Assembly (NCBI GenBank): GCA_003151595.1
Contig: PLXW01000072.1
Span: 1,408 to 47,347, forward strand
Reading direction: 5' to 3'
Source: Myxococcales bacterium
GTDB lineage: Bacteria > Myxococcota > Polyangia > Polyangiales > Polyangiaceae
DNA length: 45,940 bases
The notes below the pieces were generated by a model that did no database searches, had not been told where the DNA came from, and worked only from the letters and a program-made list of their open reading frames with translations. The position numbers and the translations under genes are program-made. How positions within the stretch are numbered: the stretch's first letter is position 1; each line of letters opens with the position of its first letter. This document shows positions 33,360-41,758 of the stretch, piece after piece.

Positions 33360-34283
33360 ATGGATATCAAGACGGTCGGAGTCGTGGGGTGCGGGTTGAT
33401 GGGCTCCGGCGTCGCCGAGGTCGCGGCGCTCGCGGGGTTCCACGTCGTCATCGTGAAGGCGACGGCGGGGTCGGTCGACTCGGCCATCAAGCGGGTCGAA
33501 GGGTCGCTCGATCGATCGGTGGCCAAGGGGAAGCTCACGCAGGAAGCGCGTGATGCCGCGCGCGGGCGGATGACGTTCAGCGGCGACCTCGACGCGCTCG
33601 CGAAGTGCGATCTCGTCATCGAGAGCACCGCCGAGACGATCGCCAGCAAGAAGCGGATCCTCGCCGAGATCGAAGCGGCCACCGGCCCGCACGCCATCGT
33701 CGCCACGAACACCTCGTCGCTCCCCCTCGTGCAGCTCGCCACGGCCTTCAAGTCGCCCGAGCGCTTCGTCGGTCTCCACTTCTTCTCGCCCGTGCCGGCG
33801 ATGAAGCTCGTCGAGGTCGGACGCCTCGGCACGACGGGACAAGACGTCATCGCCTCCGCGTGTCAGTTCATCGAGAAGCTCGGCAAGACGCCGGTGCTCC
33901 TCGGCGACGAGCCCGGCTACATCGTGAACCGCCTGCTCGTGCCGTACCTTTGCCAGGCGATCGAAATGCTCGAAGCGGGCGTGGCGCGCGCGCAGGACAT
34001 CGACACGGCTATGAAGCTCGGCTGCGGCCACCCGCTCGGCCCGCTGGCGCTGAGTGATCTCATCGGCCTCGACATCGTCTTCGCCATGGCGCAGACGCTC
34101 TCCACCGAGCTGCGCGACAAGCGCTTCAAGCCGCCGACGTTGCTCCGCCGCCTCGTCCTCTCGGGGAACCTTGGGAAGAAGACCAAGCTCGGTCTCTACG
34201 ACTACCGCGGCGCGGAGCCGGCGGAGAACGCGGAGATTCGCACGGCGCTGTGCAGCGTGCCGGATCTCAGCAACGTCGGGTGA
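33360..34283 (+). CDS. 3-hydroxybutyryl-CoA dehydrogenase
   Basis: The 307-residue product interconverts acetoacetyl-CoA and 3-hydroxybutyryl-CoA with NAD(P). The dinucleotide motif GCGLMGSGVAEVAALAG lies at residues 10-26. VIESTAETIASKKRILAEIE and ATNTSSLPL are the family's central blocks. HFFSPVPAMKLVEV near 138 contains the catalytic His, and GYIVNRLLVPYL follows. The length is typical of single-domain bacterial Hbd. The ATG at 33360 has GGGAGGTCC upstream. It lies divergent from the ScfR-type regulator and about 7 kb from ccr, ecm and meaB, which act on the next metabolites, crotonyl-CoA and ethylmalonyl-CoA. Ethylmalonyl-CoA pathway or polyhydroxybutyrate use are both possible roles. Confidence 0.9.
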   Translation: MDIKTVGVVGCGLMGSGVAEVAALAGFHVVIVKATAGSVDSAIKRVEGSLDRSVAKGKLTQEARDAARGRMTFSGDLDALAKCDLVIESTAETIASKKRILAEIEAATGPHAIVATNTSSLPLVQLATAFKSPERFVGLHFFSPVPAMKLVEVGRLGTTGQDVIASACQFIEKLGKTPVLLGDEPGYIVNRLLVPYLCQAIEMLEAGVARAQDIDTAMKLGCGHPLGPLALSDLIGLDIVFAMAQTLSTELRDKRFKPPTLLRRLVLSGNLGKKTKLGLYDYRGAEPAENAEIRTALCSVPDLSNVG

Positions 34284-34328
34284 ACGAACGCGGCGTGATG
34301 CGCGGGGGCGCTTGATACGCTGGCGTGG

Positions 34329-35606
34329 ATGCGCGTCTGGTTCCACGCCGGCGATCGAGCGCCGTTCGACGTCGACGTCGCCGCGCTTCCGAAGGTCGGC
34401 GAGACGACCTGGGTGCGGACGGACGGCACGCTCTACGAGCACGCCTATCTGATCCTCGCCGTCGTGAGCGGCGACGTCGTTCGCGTCAGAGAGGTCTGGG
34501 GTCACGAAGAGCACTGGGTGAACCCCGGCGTGCGTCCCGACCGGCCCGACTGGTACAGGCGCGCCGAGCCGCCCAGCGACGCGCTCGTCGTGATCGGCTC
34601 CCCCGAAGAGGCGCTTCGCGGGCGCATTCTCCTCCTCGATGGGAACACGCGCGTCGGAAGAGGCACCGAGTGCGACGTCGTCCTCACGCAAGGGTGCGTC
34701 TCGCGCCTGCACGCGTGCATCGAGCTCGACGGCGAGAGTTACTGGATCGCGGATCGCGGCACGGTGAACGGGACGCGGATCAACGACGCGCCGCTCACCG
34801 AACGGCGACGTCTCGAGGACGGCGACCGCATCAAGATCGGCTCGACGATCTTCACATACCTCCACGGCGCCGACGTGAGCGCGCGAGCCGAGGAGCTACG
34901 CACGCACAGCCTGTCGATCGACGGGCTCACCGGGGCGAGCACACTCCCGCGGCTCCTCGAGCGCGCGGCGAAGCTCTCGGGTGCCGCGGCGGTCGTCGTC
35001 TTCGATCTCGACTTCGCGGATCAGCGGGGCGAATTCGGCGACCTGGCCTTCGACTACGTCCTCGCCGAGGCCGTGCGCGTGCTGCGCCGGTCGCATGGCG
35101 ACGAGGTTCTCGGGCGGTGGGACACGTGGGCGATCGCCGTGCTGATCGAAGACACGACCCCGGAGCTCGCGCGGCTCCTCGCAGAGGAGCTACGCGCGAG
35201 GATCGCCGCGCACGCGTTCACGTACGAGGACGCGTCGATCCCGATCGCACCCCGAGCCGTCACCGTTCCCGTCGAACCGGTGAACAATCTGCCGCGGCGT
35301 GTGAAGCGCGCGCTCGAGCCCGAGGCGTCCGTGCCGGTCTGCGTGATGCTGATCCTCGAGGACGGCAGACAGCCTCTCGTCGTCCTCGATGGGACGCCCC
35401 ACCATGAGGACGTCATTCGCGCGGAGGTGGACGGCGTCATGATGTTCCTCGCCGTCGATCGCATCGACGATGGCTACAGCGACATTCACCTCCCGGTTCT
35501 CCCCGGGAGAGCCCCCCTGCGCGAACGGGAGGTCCTGCTCTACGTTCACGCCGTCCCCTCGCCCGCCGATCCAAGCACGTGCCTGGCGGCGCAGTCGCGG
35601 CGGTGA
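34329..35606 (+). CDS. FHA-domain protein with degenerate GGDEF-like domain
   Basis: The 425-residue product starts with an uncharacterised ~90-residue domain. An FHA domain follows at about residues 97-165 (LDGNTRVGRGTECDVVLTQG, SRLHACI, DRGTVNGTRIN), the fold that binds phosphothreonine. From about 197 a GGDEF-like module runs, DGLTGASTLPRLLERAAKLS then VVVFDLDFADQRGEFG. The signature GGDEF position reads RWDTWAIAV, so it should not make cyclic-di-GMP. The C-terminal ~120 residues are beta-rich with no recognised motif. It is probably a cytoplasmic phospho-signal receiver. The ATG at 34329 lies 45 bp after hbd. Confidence 0.8.
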   Translation: MRVWFHAGDRAPFDVDVAALPKVGETTWVRTDGTLYEHAYLILAVVSGDVVRVREVWGHEEHWVNPGVRPDRPDWYRRAEPPSDALVVIGSPEEALRGRILLLDGNTRVGRGTECDVVLTQGCVSRLHACIELDGESYWIADRGTVNGTRINDAPLTERRRLEDGDRIKIGSTIFTYLHGADVSARAEELRTHSLSIDGLTGASTLPRLLERAAKLSGAAAVVVFDLDFADQRGEFGDLAFDYVLAEAVRVLRRSHGDEVLGRWDTWAIAVLIEDTTPELARLLAEELRARIAAHAFTYEDASIPIAPRAVTVPVEPVNNLPRRVKRALEPEASVPVCVMLILEDGRQPLVVLDGTPHHEDVIRAEVDGVMMFLAVDRIDDGYSDIHLPVLPGRAPLREREVLLYVHAVPSPADPSTCLAAQSRR

Positions 35607-35701
35607 GTGAACGACGCGCATCGGCTGAGACGCCGATCGCGCATCATCGTTTTGCGGTGATGGTACGAGGCCGACACGCATCGGGTGGTACGAGCCTCGT
35701 C

Positions 35702-36049
35702 ATGAATCGCCTCGGCAGCGTGCTCGTGATCGCCGTCGTCGGAACGCTCGCCAGCGTCGGCGCGTTCGCGAGCATCCGCGTCGCGTCCACGCCACCTCAC
35801 CAGACCAGAGCGACGACCGGCGAAGCGCCTAGCCTCGCCGCGATCGGCAAGCGCATCTTCTTCGACGCGAGTCTCTCCGAGCCTGCGGGCACGAGCTGCG
35901 CGAGCTGCCACGACGCCGCGCACGCCTACGCCGGCAACCACGGCAGCGCGATCGGCGTCGCGCGGGGGAGGGCGCCGGACCACTTCGCGAGGCGCAACAC
36001 TCCGTCGGTGCTCTACCTGGGCCTCATCCATCGCTTCCACTTCCACTGA
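35702..36049 (+). pseudogene. Truncated cytochrome c peroxidase / MauG-like gene
   Basis: The visible 115-residue product starts with a hydrophobic N-terminus (about 8-27), then LAAIGKRIFFDASLSEPAG and the heme motif CASCH (about 63-67), then FARRNTPSVLYL. This is the first heme part of diheme peroxidases of the MauG/CcpA type. It ends abruptly at RFHFH followed by TGA, whereas family members are usually over 300 residues with a second CxxCH domain. No second heme motif is found in any frame within the next 350 bp. A 21-bp repeat region follows directly instead. It is probably a deletion remnant; a small single-heme cytochrome is the alternative. The ATG at 35702 gives the signal peptide. Confidence 0.65.
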
Positions 36050-36141
36050 GCGGCCTGGTCGACGGTCTGACACCGGGCGCGGCGCTGGACCCACGGGTTC
36101 GGCGCCGCATCTTCTTTTGTGCACTTGCAGAGGACGATGAC

Positions 36142-36321
36142 ATGTTCATCGAGGATCTTCTCCTCTTCGATGCGTAAGTCATCCTGCTTGGACAGGAACG
36201 TGGCTTCTTCGAAGAGGAGACCGTCCTCTTCAAAGAGCCTGTTTTCCTTTTTCAAAAGGTCCATGTCCTCGTGGACAAGGTCACTTACCCAGTGCATGAG
36301 GATGATGTCTTCTTATCGACA
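36142..36321 (+). repeat. Degenerate 21-bp tandem repeat
   Basis: About eight imperfect 21-bp units lie head to tail. Best units are at 36205-36225, 36226-36246 and 36247-36267, sharing CTCTTC / TTTTTC followed by AAAGAG / AAAAG. Units are only moderately similar at DNA level but keep the heptad in the protein. With 36050-36141 and 36322-36404 it fills the 355-bp gap between the truncated peroxidase gene and the gene at 36405. The flanking parts hold no other recognised element. Confidence 0.6.
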
Positions 36322-36408
36322 GGTTCATCTCCTGCTCCAGCAGGTCTCGTTTCTCCTTGGTCCCGTGGCGAGGTCTGCTACGCCTGCCGGCGGAGGTCAG
36401 CCGCGTGA
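36142..36408 (+). pseudogene. Heptapeptide-repeat reading frame (21-bp repeats), interrupted by a stop
   Basis: A plus-strand frame reads as 7-residue units: MFIEDLL, LFDA(stop)VI, LLGQERG, FFEEETV, LFKEPVF, LFQKVHV, LVDKVTY, PVHEDDV. The underlying DNA has a 21-bp period from 36142 to about 36315. A TAA at 36175-36177 breaks the frame; the second part is open for 77 codons and ends at TGA 36406-36408. That stop overlaps the GTG start of the next gene (GTGA), which argues that this strand was translated. The pattern [LF]-[FV]-[EDKQH]-[EK]-x-V-[LFV] suggests an amphipathic beta or helical repeat; no family is recognised. The region is visibly richer in A/T than its surroundings. The opposite strand is also open (36297-36013), an effect of the quasi-palindromic CTCTTCGAAGAG motif. 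Confidence 0.5.
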
Positions 36409-37055
36409 AGAAGACGAAGAAAGACAGAGCTCCCGTCCTCGCCGCGGCCTCGCCGAAGACCACCGCGCCAACCGTCGTCGCCCCGAAGCGACCCGCGACC
36501 GGCTGGGCGCTCCCTCCCGCCGACGCGAAGATCCCTCCGGTCCCTGCGGGGTTCGTCGGGACGACGGCCACGCTGCGCGGCGTGAAGCCGAGAGTCAGGG
36601 AGCTCAATGAGATGACGCAGGCGTTGATCGAGCTGCGCGCCTTCGCAGGCTACGACGCGCTCTTCGGCGCGACGGCGCCCGAGCGCGAGCAGCTGATCGC
36701 GAACATGGAGGCCGCCAGGCAATGGTCGGTGATGCGCGTCCGGCTGGCGGACTGGGACGCCGTGTGCGCGACCTACGAGCAGCTGGCGTGGGTCACGATG
36801 CGGAGCGAGATGAAGCGGCTTCGCCCTGCGTTCGACCTCGCCGCCGCGAACAAGCCCAGCCTGACCCGTCCGTTTTCGACGCTGGCGAGCTTCCTTCACG
36901 CCATGAGCGAGATCGGTCGAAAGGCGGTCGCGTCTCGCCGCGCGAACAAGGCCGCCGCAGCCGAGGGGAAACCTCCGGTGCGCGGGAGGCAGGCCAAGGC
37001 GATGGAGAGGACGCGGGGGAAAGAGGCGCTCGCGAAGAAGCTGGCGGCGCGCTGA
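36405..37055 (+). CDS. Hypothetical protein coupled to the heptapeptide-repeat frame
   Basis: The 216-residue product begins with a basic leader (VKKTKKDRAPV) and a Pro-rich spacer, GWALPPADAKIPPVPAGFVG. A helical domain follows, about residues 60-180 (RELNEMTQALIELRAFAGYDALFG, then WSVMRVRLADWDAVCATYEQLAW, then RPFSTLASFLHAMSEIGRKAV). A Lys/Arg/Ala-rich tail resembles nucleic-acid or ribosome binding tails. No signal peptide. I recognise the layout as one I associate with Polyangia proteins of unknown function, but cannot name a domain. The GTG at 36405 follows GGAGGTCAGCCGC and overlaps the preceding TGA (GTGA); the longer ATG frame from 36357 lacks this. Confidence 0.7.
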   Translation: MKKTKKDRAPVLAAASPKTTAPTVVAPKRPATGWALPPADAKIPPVPAGFVGTTATLRGVKPRVRELNEMTQALIELRAFAGYDALFGATAPEREQLIANMEAARQWSVMRVRLADWDAVCATYEQLAWVTMRSEMKRLRPAFDLAAANKPSLTRPFSTLASFLHAMSEIGRKAVASRRANKAAAAEGKPPVRGRQAKAMERTRGKEALAKKLAAR

Positions 37056-37109
37056 GACGGGCGGCGCCGCCCACGACCGGACGGCGCCGCTTCCCGTTCT
37101 ATCTGCGAA

Positions 37110-38639
37110 TCAGAGCCCGCCCGTCACGCACGCCTGCCCTGTCCCCGCGTCGCTGTCGGGCGTCGCGCAGCGCGTGTTGCCCGAGGCGGTGCACGTCTGG
37201 CAGGCGTTGCAGTCGCTCGTCGTCCCGCACGACGTGTTCGTGCACTCGTTCGACGCGAGGTCGCACGTCTCGCCGCCGGCCTGGTCGCACTGGGTCGAGG
37301 CCGTGCAGTAGCGGTCGTAGTCCTGCGTCACCTTGTCGGTCACGCCGGGGCCCGACGTCGCCAGCAGGTGCACGTACGCGTAGATGTCGCCGAGGTCGGC
37401 CGGGAGCAGGTTCTGGAAGTGCTGCCACGGCATCGGGAAGCCGAGCGCGCGCGCCGGAGTGCCGTCGGTCGATTCGTCGGCGTGCGTCCCGCTGGTGATG
37501 ATCGCGAGGAACTCTTCGAGCGTCGCGTCGGCCTGGTTGAAGAAGCCGCTGGGGCCGATGAGGTCCGCGCTCATCGTGAGCGTCTGGTGGAGCACCGGCG
37601 CGAGCGTCGGCGGCAGAGCAAACGTACGGCCACCGGTCAGGTAGATCGTCGTGGCGATCTTGTCGCCGGCGTACTCGCCGTTGGTGTGACAGTCGCCGCA
37701 CATCGCGGCGTTCACCAGGTAGGCGCCGCGGCCGATCGACTCCTGCGCATCGACCGACATTCCGTTGATCGCCGAGTCGCTGGGGACCGCGAGCGGGCGG
37801 ATGGCGAGGCCGCGCTGGATGTCGGCGTTCTGGATCGCGTTGCCCACGGCGTCGACGTCGGGCGGCAACACGCGCGCGACCGCACCTTCTTCGTACATGC
37901 CGGTGAACGCCGTGGGTGGCGCGCCGATCACGTTGACGGCCACGGCGTTCGAGACGGCCGGGATCGCGCGGAGGTAGCTGTAGATGGCCGTGAGATCGCG
38001 CTGCGTGAGCCATCGCATGTGTTGCCAGGGCATCACGATGAGGCTTCCGGTACCGGCGTCCGGCACGCTGAAGTCCTGGCCGGTGCGCATCGACGTGAGG
38101 AACTGCGCCTGCGTGAGGTGAAGGCCGGTCGTCGCGTCGGAGGTGAGGTTGCGCGCCGAGACGGGACCGAACGCGGTTCCCCCGGCAAGGAACTGCCCCT
38201 GCGGGCCGACGTGGCAGTCGTTGCAGCTGCCGACGGCGTTGACGAGGTAGCTCCCCTCGCCGATCAACTCGGGGTCGGCCGACGCGAGGTTCGTCGCGAC
38301 CGGCGAGATCGCGAGACCTCGCTCCGCGCGCTCCGTGAGACCGATGGGGATCACGCCCGCGTCGGCGTTCGCGCCGGCGGGACCGGTCGGCCCCGCGGGA
38401 CCCGTCGCGCCCGCGCTTCCACCCGCACCGGCGGAACCCGTCGCGCCCGCGGGGCCCGTGGCGCCGGACGGACCTGTGGCGCCCGTGGCGCCCTGCGCTC
38501 CCGACGTGCCCGTGACTCCATCCGACCCCGCGGGGCCGGTGGGGCCGGCCGGGCCAGCGTCGCCGGTGCATGCAGCGATGATGGCGGCACTCGCGATGGT
38601 GAGACCAACCGCGCAACGGACTGCGATCGACTTGTTCAT
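37110..38639 (-). CDS. Diheme c-type cytochrome lipoprotein with collagen-like arm
   Basis: The 509-residue product has a lipoprotein signal with Cys-24 (IIAACT). Residues 26-92 are Gly-x-y triplets ([13 protein letters not shown]...), a collagen-like arm. Two cytochrome c domains follow, with heme motifs CNDCH (139-143) and CGDCH (314-318) and Met ligands in LIVMPWQHM and FPMPWQHF. The last ~55 residues are Cys-rich ([21 protein letters not shown]). It should be an outer-membrane or periplasmic electron carrier held away from the membrane by the arm. The ATG at 38639 is preceded by GGGAGG; the frame to 38861 does not look coding. It converges with the gene ending at 37055. Confidence 0.85.
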   Translation of the reverse strand: MNKSIAVRCAVGLTIASAAIIAACTGDAGPAGPTGPAGSDGVTGTSGAQGATGATGPSGATGPAGATGSAGAGGSAGATGPAGPTGPAGANADAGVIPIGLTERAERGLAISPVATNLASADPELIGEGSYLVNAVGSCNDCHVGPQGQFLAGGTAFGPVSARNLTSDATTGLHLTQAQFLTSMRTGQDFSVPDAGTGSLIVMPWQHMRWLTQRDLTAIYSYLRAIPAVSNAVAVNVIGAPPTAFTGMYEEGAVARVLPPDVDAVGNAIQNADIQRGLAIRPLAVPSDSAINGMSVDAQESIGRGAYLVNAAMCGDCHTNGEYAGDKIATTIYLTGGRTFALPPTLAPVLHQTLTMSADLIGPSGFFNQADATLEEFLAIITSGTHADESTDGTPARALGFPMPWQHFQNLLPADLGDIYAYVHLLATSGPGVTDKVTQDYDRYCTASTQCDQAGGETCDLASNECTNTSCGTTSDCNACQTCTASGNTRCATPDSDAGTGQACVTGGL

Positions 38640-38727
38640 GATGGTTCCTCCCTGAGATCGAGGGCGCGAAGGGTAACCGGACGCTGCAGTCGTCGTCACG
38701 CTTCGTGCGCGTGAACGCGCGGACGGT

Positions 38728-39690
38728 TCAGATGGCGTCGACGATCGTCGGGATCTCTTCCGCGGCGTCGAGGCGCGCGGCGATCGCTCGAGCCAGCGCT
38801 TCCTCACCGCCGACGCGCTCGACTCCGGCGTCGCCGTGCCTTCGCACGAACGCGCGCGCACCCCACGCGATCGCCCCGGCGCGCCTTCGCGTCACGAGCT
38901 CGCCGCTCGCTTCGAGCGACGCGCGACGCGCCGCGAGCGCGGCCCACAGCTCCGCCACGCCGGTTCCATCGAGCGCGCTCGTCGCCAGCACCGGGATGCC
39001 CGCGCGCTCTCCGATGCCGGCGCGGTTCAACGACGTCAGCGCCGCTTTCAGATCGGCCATCGCGCGGCGCGCGAGCTCGCCTTGATCCGCCTTGTTCACG
39101 ACGAGCACGTCGGGGAGCTCCATGATCCCCGCCTTCAAGAACTGAAGCGCGTCGCCGGATCCGGGCTGCACCACGAAGGCGACGTCGTCGGTCACGTAGC
39201 CCACGTCGGTCTCGGTCTGGCCGACGCCGACGGTCTCGACGAGCGTGACGTCGAACGCCGCCGACAAGACGAGCACGCCGGCCGGCACGCTGCGCGCGAT
39301 CCCGCCGTGCTCGCCCGCCGTGGCCAGCGATCGAACGAAGACGCCGCCGTCGCTGGGGTCGGGCGCGATGCGCGCGCGGTCGCCGAGGAGCGCGCCGCCC
39401 GATCGGATGCTGGACGGATCGACGGCGAGCACTCCGATGGTCTTCGGCGACGCGCCTCCGCGAACGGCGCGCACGAGCGCGGAGACGAGCGTGCTCTTGC
39501 CGACGCCGGGAGGACCGGTGATGCCGACGCGGTGCGCGCGATCGATGGCGCCCGTCGCGCGCAAGGCCGCGAGCAGCGCAGCGAGCGACGCGCGGGCAGG
39601 CGCACGGCGGTCCTCGGTGAGGTTCAACGCCTCGGCGATCGCCGCACGATCGCGGGCGACCACGCGCGACGCGAGGCTATGCGCGTCCAT
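38728..39690 (-). CDS. meaB: MeaB-type GTPase (G-protein chaperone of acyl-CoA mutases)
   Basis: The 320-residue product is a G3E-family P-loop GTPase that loads and protects the B12 cofactor of methylmalonyl- or ethylmalonyl-CoA mutases. Walker A is [13 protein letters not shown] near residues 53-65. [19 protein letters not shown], then [18 protein letters not shown] (switch II) and VVNKAD (base recognition) follow. The MeaB hallmark HGGIARS is present near 125. Length is normal. The ATG at 39690 lies inside the end of the mutase gene, with 14 bp shared, so the two are translationally coupled and must work together. The C-terminal dimer arm is short. Confidence 0.9.
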   Translation of the reverse strand: MDAHSLASRVVARDRAAIAEALNLTEDRRAPARASLAALLAALRATGAIDRAHRVGITGPPGVGKSTLVSALVRAVRGGASPKTIGVLAVDPSSIRSGGALLGDRARIAPDPSDGGVFVRSLATAGEHGGIARSVPAGVLVLSAAFDVTLVETVGVGQTETDVGYVTDDVAFVVQPGSGDALQFLKAGIMELPDVLVVNKADQGELARRAMADLKAALTSLNRAGIGERAGIPVLATSALDGTGVAELWAALAARRASLEASGELVTRRRAGAIAWGARAFVRRHGDAGVERVGGEEALARAIAARLDAAEEIPTIVDAI

Positions 39691-41686
39691 GCTTGGTCTG
39701 CTCGGCGTGGCGCGCGCGAATGATGGCCACCAGATCACGCATGATCGCGTTCAGCTCGAAGTCCTTCGGCGTGTACACCCGCGCGACGCCGGCGTCGGTG
39801 AGCCGCTTGGCGTCGGCGTCGGGGATGATTCCACCGACGACGACGGGCAAGTCGGGGACGCCCGCTGCGCGGAGTCCATCGATGATCGCCGGCACGAGCT
39901 CGAGGTGCGAGCCGCTCAAGATCGAGAGCCCGACCAGGTGCACCCCTTCTTCGATCGCGCTCGCCACCAGCTGCGCCGGCGTCACGCGGATCCCCTCGTA
40001 GACGACCTCGAACCCGACATCGCGCGCCTTCAGCGCGATCTGCTCGGCGCCGTTCGAGTGACCGTCGAGGCCGGGCTTGCCGACGAGGATCTTCGCCGCG
40101 CGTCCCAGCTCCACGCCGAGCGCGCGCACGTCGGCGCGGATCGCGGTGAGGTCCTCGCGCGCTTCGCCCACGCTCGGCCCCGCAGAGCCCATGCCCCCCA
40201 CGCCCGTCGGCGCGCGGTACTCGCCGAAGACGCCGCGCAACGCCGCCCCCCACTCCCCTGTCGTCACGCCAGCGCGCGCCGCCGCGATCGACGCCGGCAT
40301 CACGTTCGAGCCGTCCTTCGCCGCGCGCACCAGCGCCTCGAGCGCACTCTGCACGCTCTTCGCGTCGCGCTGCTTCTTCCAGGCGTTCAAGCGCTCGATG
40401 GCCGCGCGCTCCACCTTCGGGTCGACCGTGAGGATCGCCTCCACCCCTTCGGCGGTCAGCGGCGACACCTCGGTCTCGGCGAACTTGTTCACGCCGACCA
40501 CGATCTGTTCGCCCCGCTCGATCCGCGCGAGGCGGAGCGCGTTCGACGACACCAGGCGCTCCTTGATGTACCCGCTCTCGACCGCCGCCAGCGGACCGCC
40601 CGACGCGAGCACGCTCTCCACTTCGCGCCACGCCTCGGCCATGAGGCCGTTCACCTTGGCGTCGATGACCGGGCTCCCGTCGAAGATGTCTTCGTAGTCG
40701 AGCACGTCGGTCTCGAAGGCCACGATCTGCTGCGTGCGAATGCTCCACTGCTGATCCCAGGCGCGCGGCAACCCGAGCGCTTCGTTCCACGCCGGCAGCT
40801 GCACCGCGCGCGCCCGCGCCTTCTTCGAGAGCACCACCGCCAGCATCTCCAGCACGATGCGGACGACGTTGTTCTCCGGCTGCGCCGCGGTGAGCCCCAG
40901 CGAGTTCACCTGCACGCCGTACCGGAAGCGCCGCAGCTTTTCGTCGTCGACGGCGTAGCGCTCGCGCGTGAGCCGCTCCCACAGGTCGACGAACGCGCGC
41001 AACTTGCACATCTCCTCGATGAACCGCACGCCGGCGTTCACGAAGAACGAGATGCGACCCACCACGCGCGGCATCGCTTCGGCCGCGCGATCGCCGAGGC
41101 GCGCCTTCACGGTGTCGAGCACGCAGATCGCGGTGGTGAGCGCGTACGCCAGCTCCTGCACCGTCGTCGCGCCGGCCTCCTGCAGGTGGTAGCTGCAGAT
41201 GTTGATCGGGTTCCACTCCGGGATCTCGTCGACCGCGTAGGCGATGACGTCGCTCGTGAGGCGGAGCGAGTGCCCCGGCGGAAAGATGAACGTCCCGCGC
41301 GACAGGTACTCCTTCAAGATGTCGTTCTGCGTGGTGCCGCTGAGAAGCTTCGTGTCGACGTTCCGCTCGCCGGCGAGCGCGACGTACAGCGCGAGGAGCC
41401 ACGGGGCCGTCGCGTTGATCGTCATCGACGTGTTCATCTTCTCGAGCGGAATCCCGTCGAAGAGCGCGCGCATGTCGCCGAGATGCGCCACCGGAACGCC
41501 GACTTTTCCGACCTCGCCGGACGCCAGCGGATGATCCGGGTCGTACCCGGTCTGCGTCGGCAGATCGAAGGCCACGCTGAGCCCGGTCTGTCCCTTGGCG
41601 AGATTGCGCCTATAGAGCGCGTTCGAAGCCTCGGGCGTCGAGTGGCCCGAGTACGTCCGCATGATCCACGGTCGATCGCGACTCAT
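39677..41686 (-). CDS. ecm: Ethylmalonyl-CoA mutase (MeaA-type, B12-dependent)
   Basis: The 669-residue product is a fused-subunit acyl-CoA mutase. The N-terminal substrate domain contains DRPWIMRTYSGHSTPEASNA, GQTGLSVAFDLPTQTGYDPD and EVGKVGVPVAHLGDMRAL. This wording is that of MeaA/ethylmalonyl-CoA mutase rather than methylmalonyl-CoA mutase (which has VAFDLATHRGYDSD). SMTINATAPWLLALY follows. The C-terminal B12 domain has KPGLDGHSNGA with the base-off DxHxxG motif near residue 550. The product is methylsuccinyl-CoA. I chose the ATG at 41686 (MSRDRPWIM), since it directly precedes the conserved start; the frame to 41743 overlaps the divergent promoter region. It is followed by meaB and is divergent, by 72 bp, from ccr. 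Confidence 0.85.
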   Translation of the reverse strand: MSRDRPWIMRTYSGHSTPEASNALYRRNLAKGQTGLSVAFDLPTQTGYDPDHPLASGEVGKVGVPVAHLGDMRALFDGIPLEKMNTSMTINATAPWLLALYVALAGERNVDTKLLSGTTQNDILKEYLSRGTFIFPPGHSLRLTSDVIAYAVDEIPEWNPINICSYHLQEAGATTVQELAYALTTAICVLDTVKARLGDRAAEAMPRVVGRISFFVNAGVRFIEEMCKLRAFVDLWERLTRERYAVDDEKLRRFRYGVQVNSLGLTAAQPENNVVRIVLEMLAVVLSKKARARAVQLPAWNEALGLPRAWDQQWSIRTQQIVAFETDVLDYEDIFDGSPVIDAKVNGLMAEAWREVESVLASGGPLAAVESGYIKERLVSSNALRLARIERGEQIVVGVNKFAETEVSPLTAEGVEAILTVDPKVERAAIERLNAWKKQRDAKSVQSALEALVRAAKDGSNVMPASIAAARAGVTTGEWGAALRGVFGEYRAPTGVGGMGSAGPSVGEAREDLTAIRADVRALGVELGRAAKILVGKPGLDGHSNGAEQIALKARDVGFEVVYEGIRVTPAQLVASAIEEGVHLVGLSILSGSHLELVPAIIDGLRAAGVPDLPVVVGGIIPDADAKRLTDAGVARVYTPKDFELNAIMRDLVAIIRARHAEQTKHGRA

Positions 41687-41758
41687 CTTTATTCGACTAT
41701 CGCATTGCGTCATCGGCGCCAGCGCGAAATGATAGGAACGCATCTGGGAAGGAACTTC

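Noticed and set aside
36013..36297. A 94-residue minus-strand frame across the 21-bp repeat region
   Set aside because: It also reads in heptads because the repeat is quasi-palindromic, but its end runs into the peroxidase gene and the plus frame ends in a GTGA overlap with the next gene. The choice of strand is not certain.
37059..37072. GGGCGGCGCCGCCC palindrome between two convergent genes, as a terminator
   Set aside because: It has only a 5-bp stem with a 4-nt loop as a hairpin and no U-tract on either strand; such GC palindromes are common by chance in this DNA.
39245..41758. In-frame extension of ccr by more than 800 codons upstream
   Set aside because: The added sequence is antisense to ecm and meaB and has no protein character; the ATG at 41759 has a good ribosome binding site and gives a normal Ccr length.
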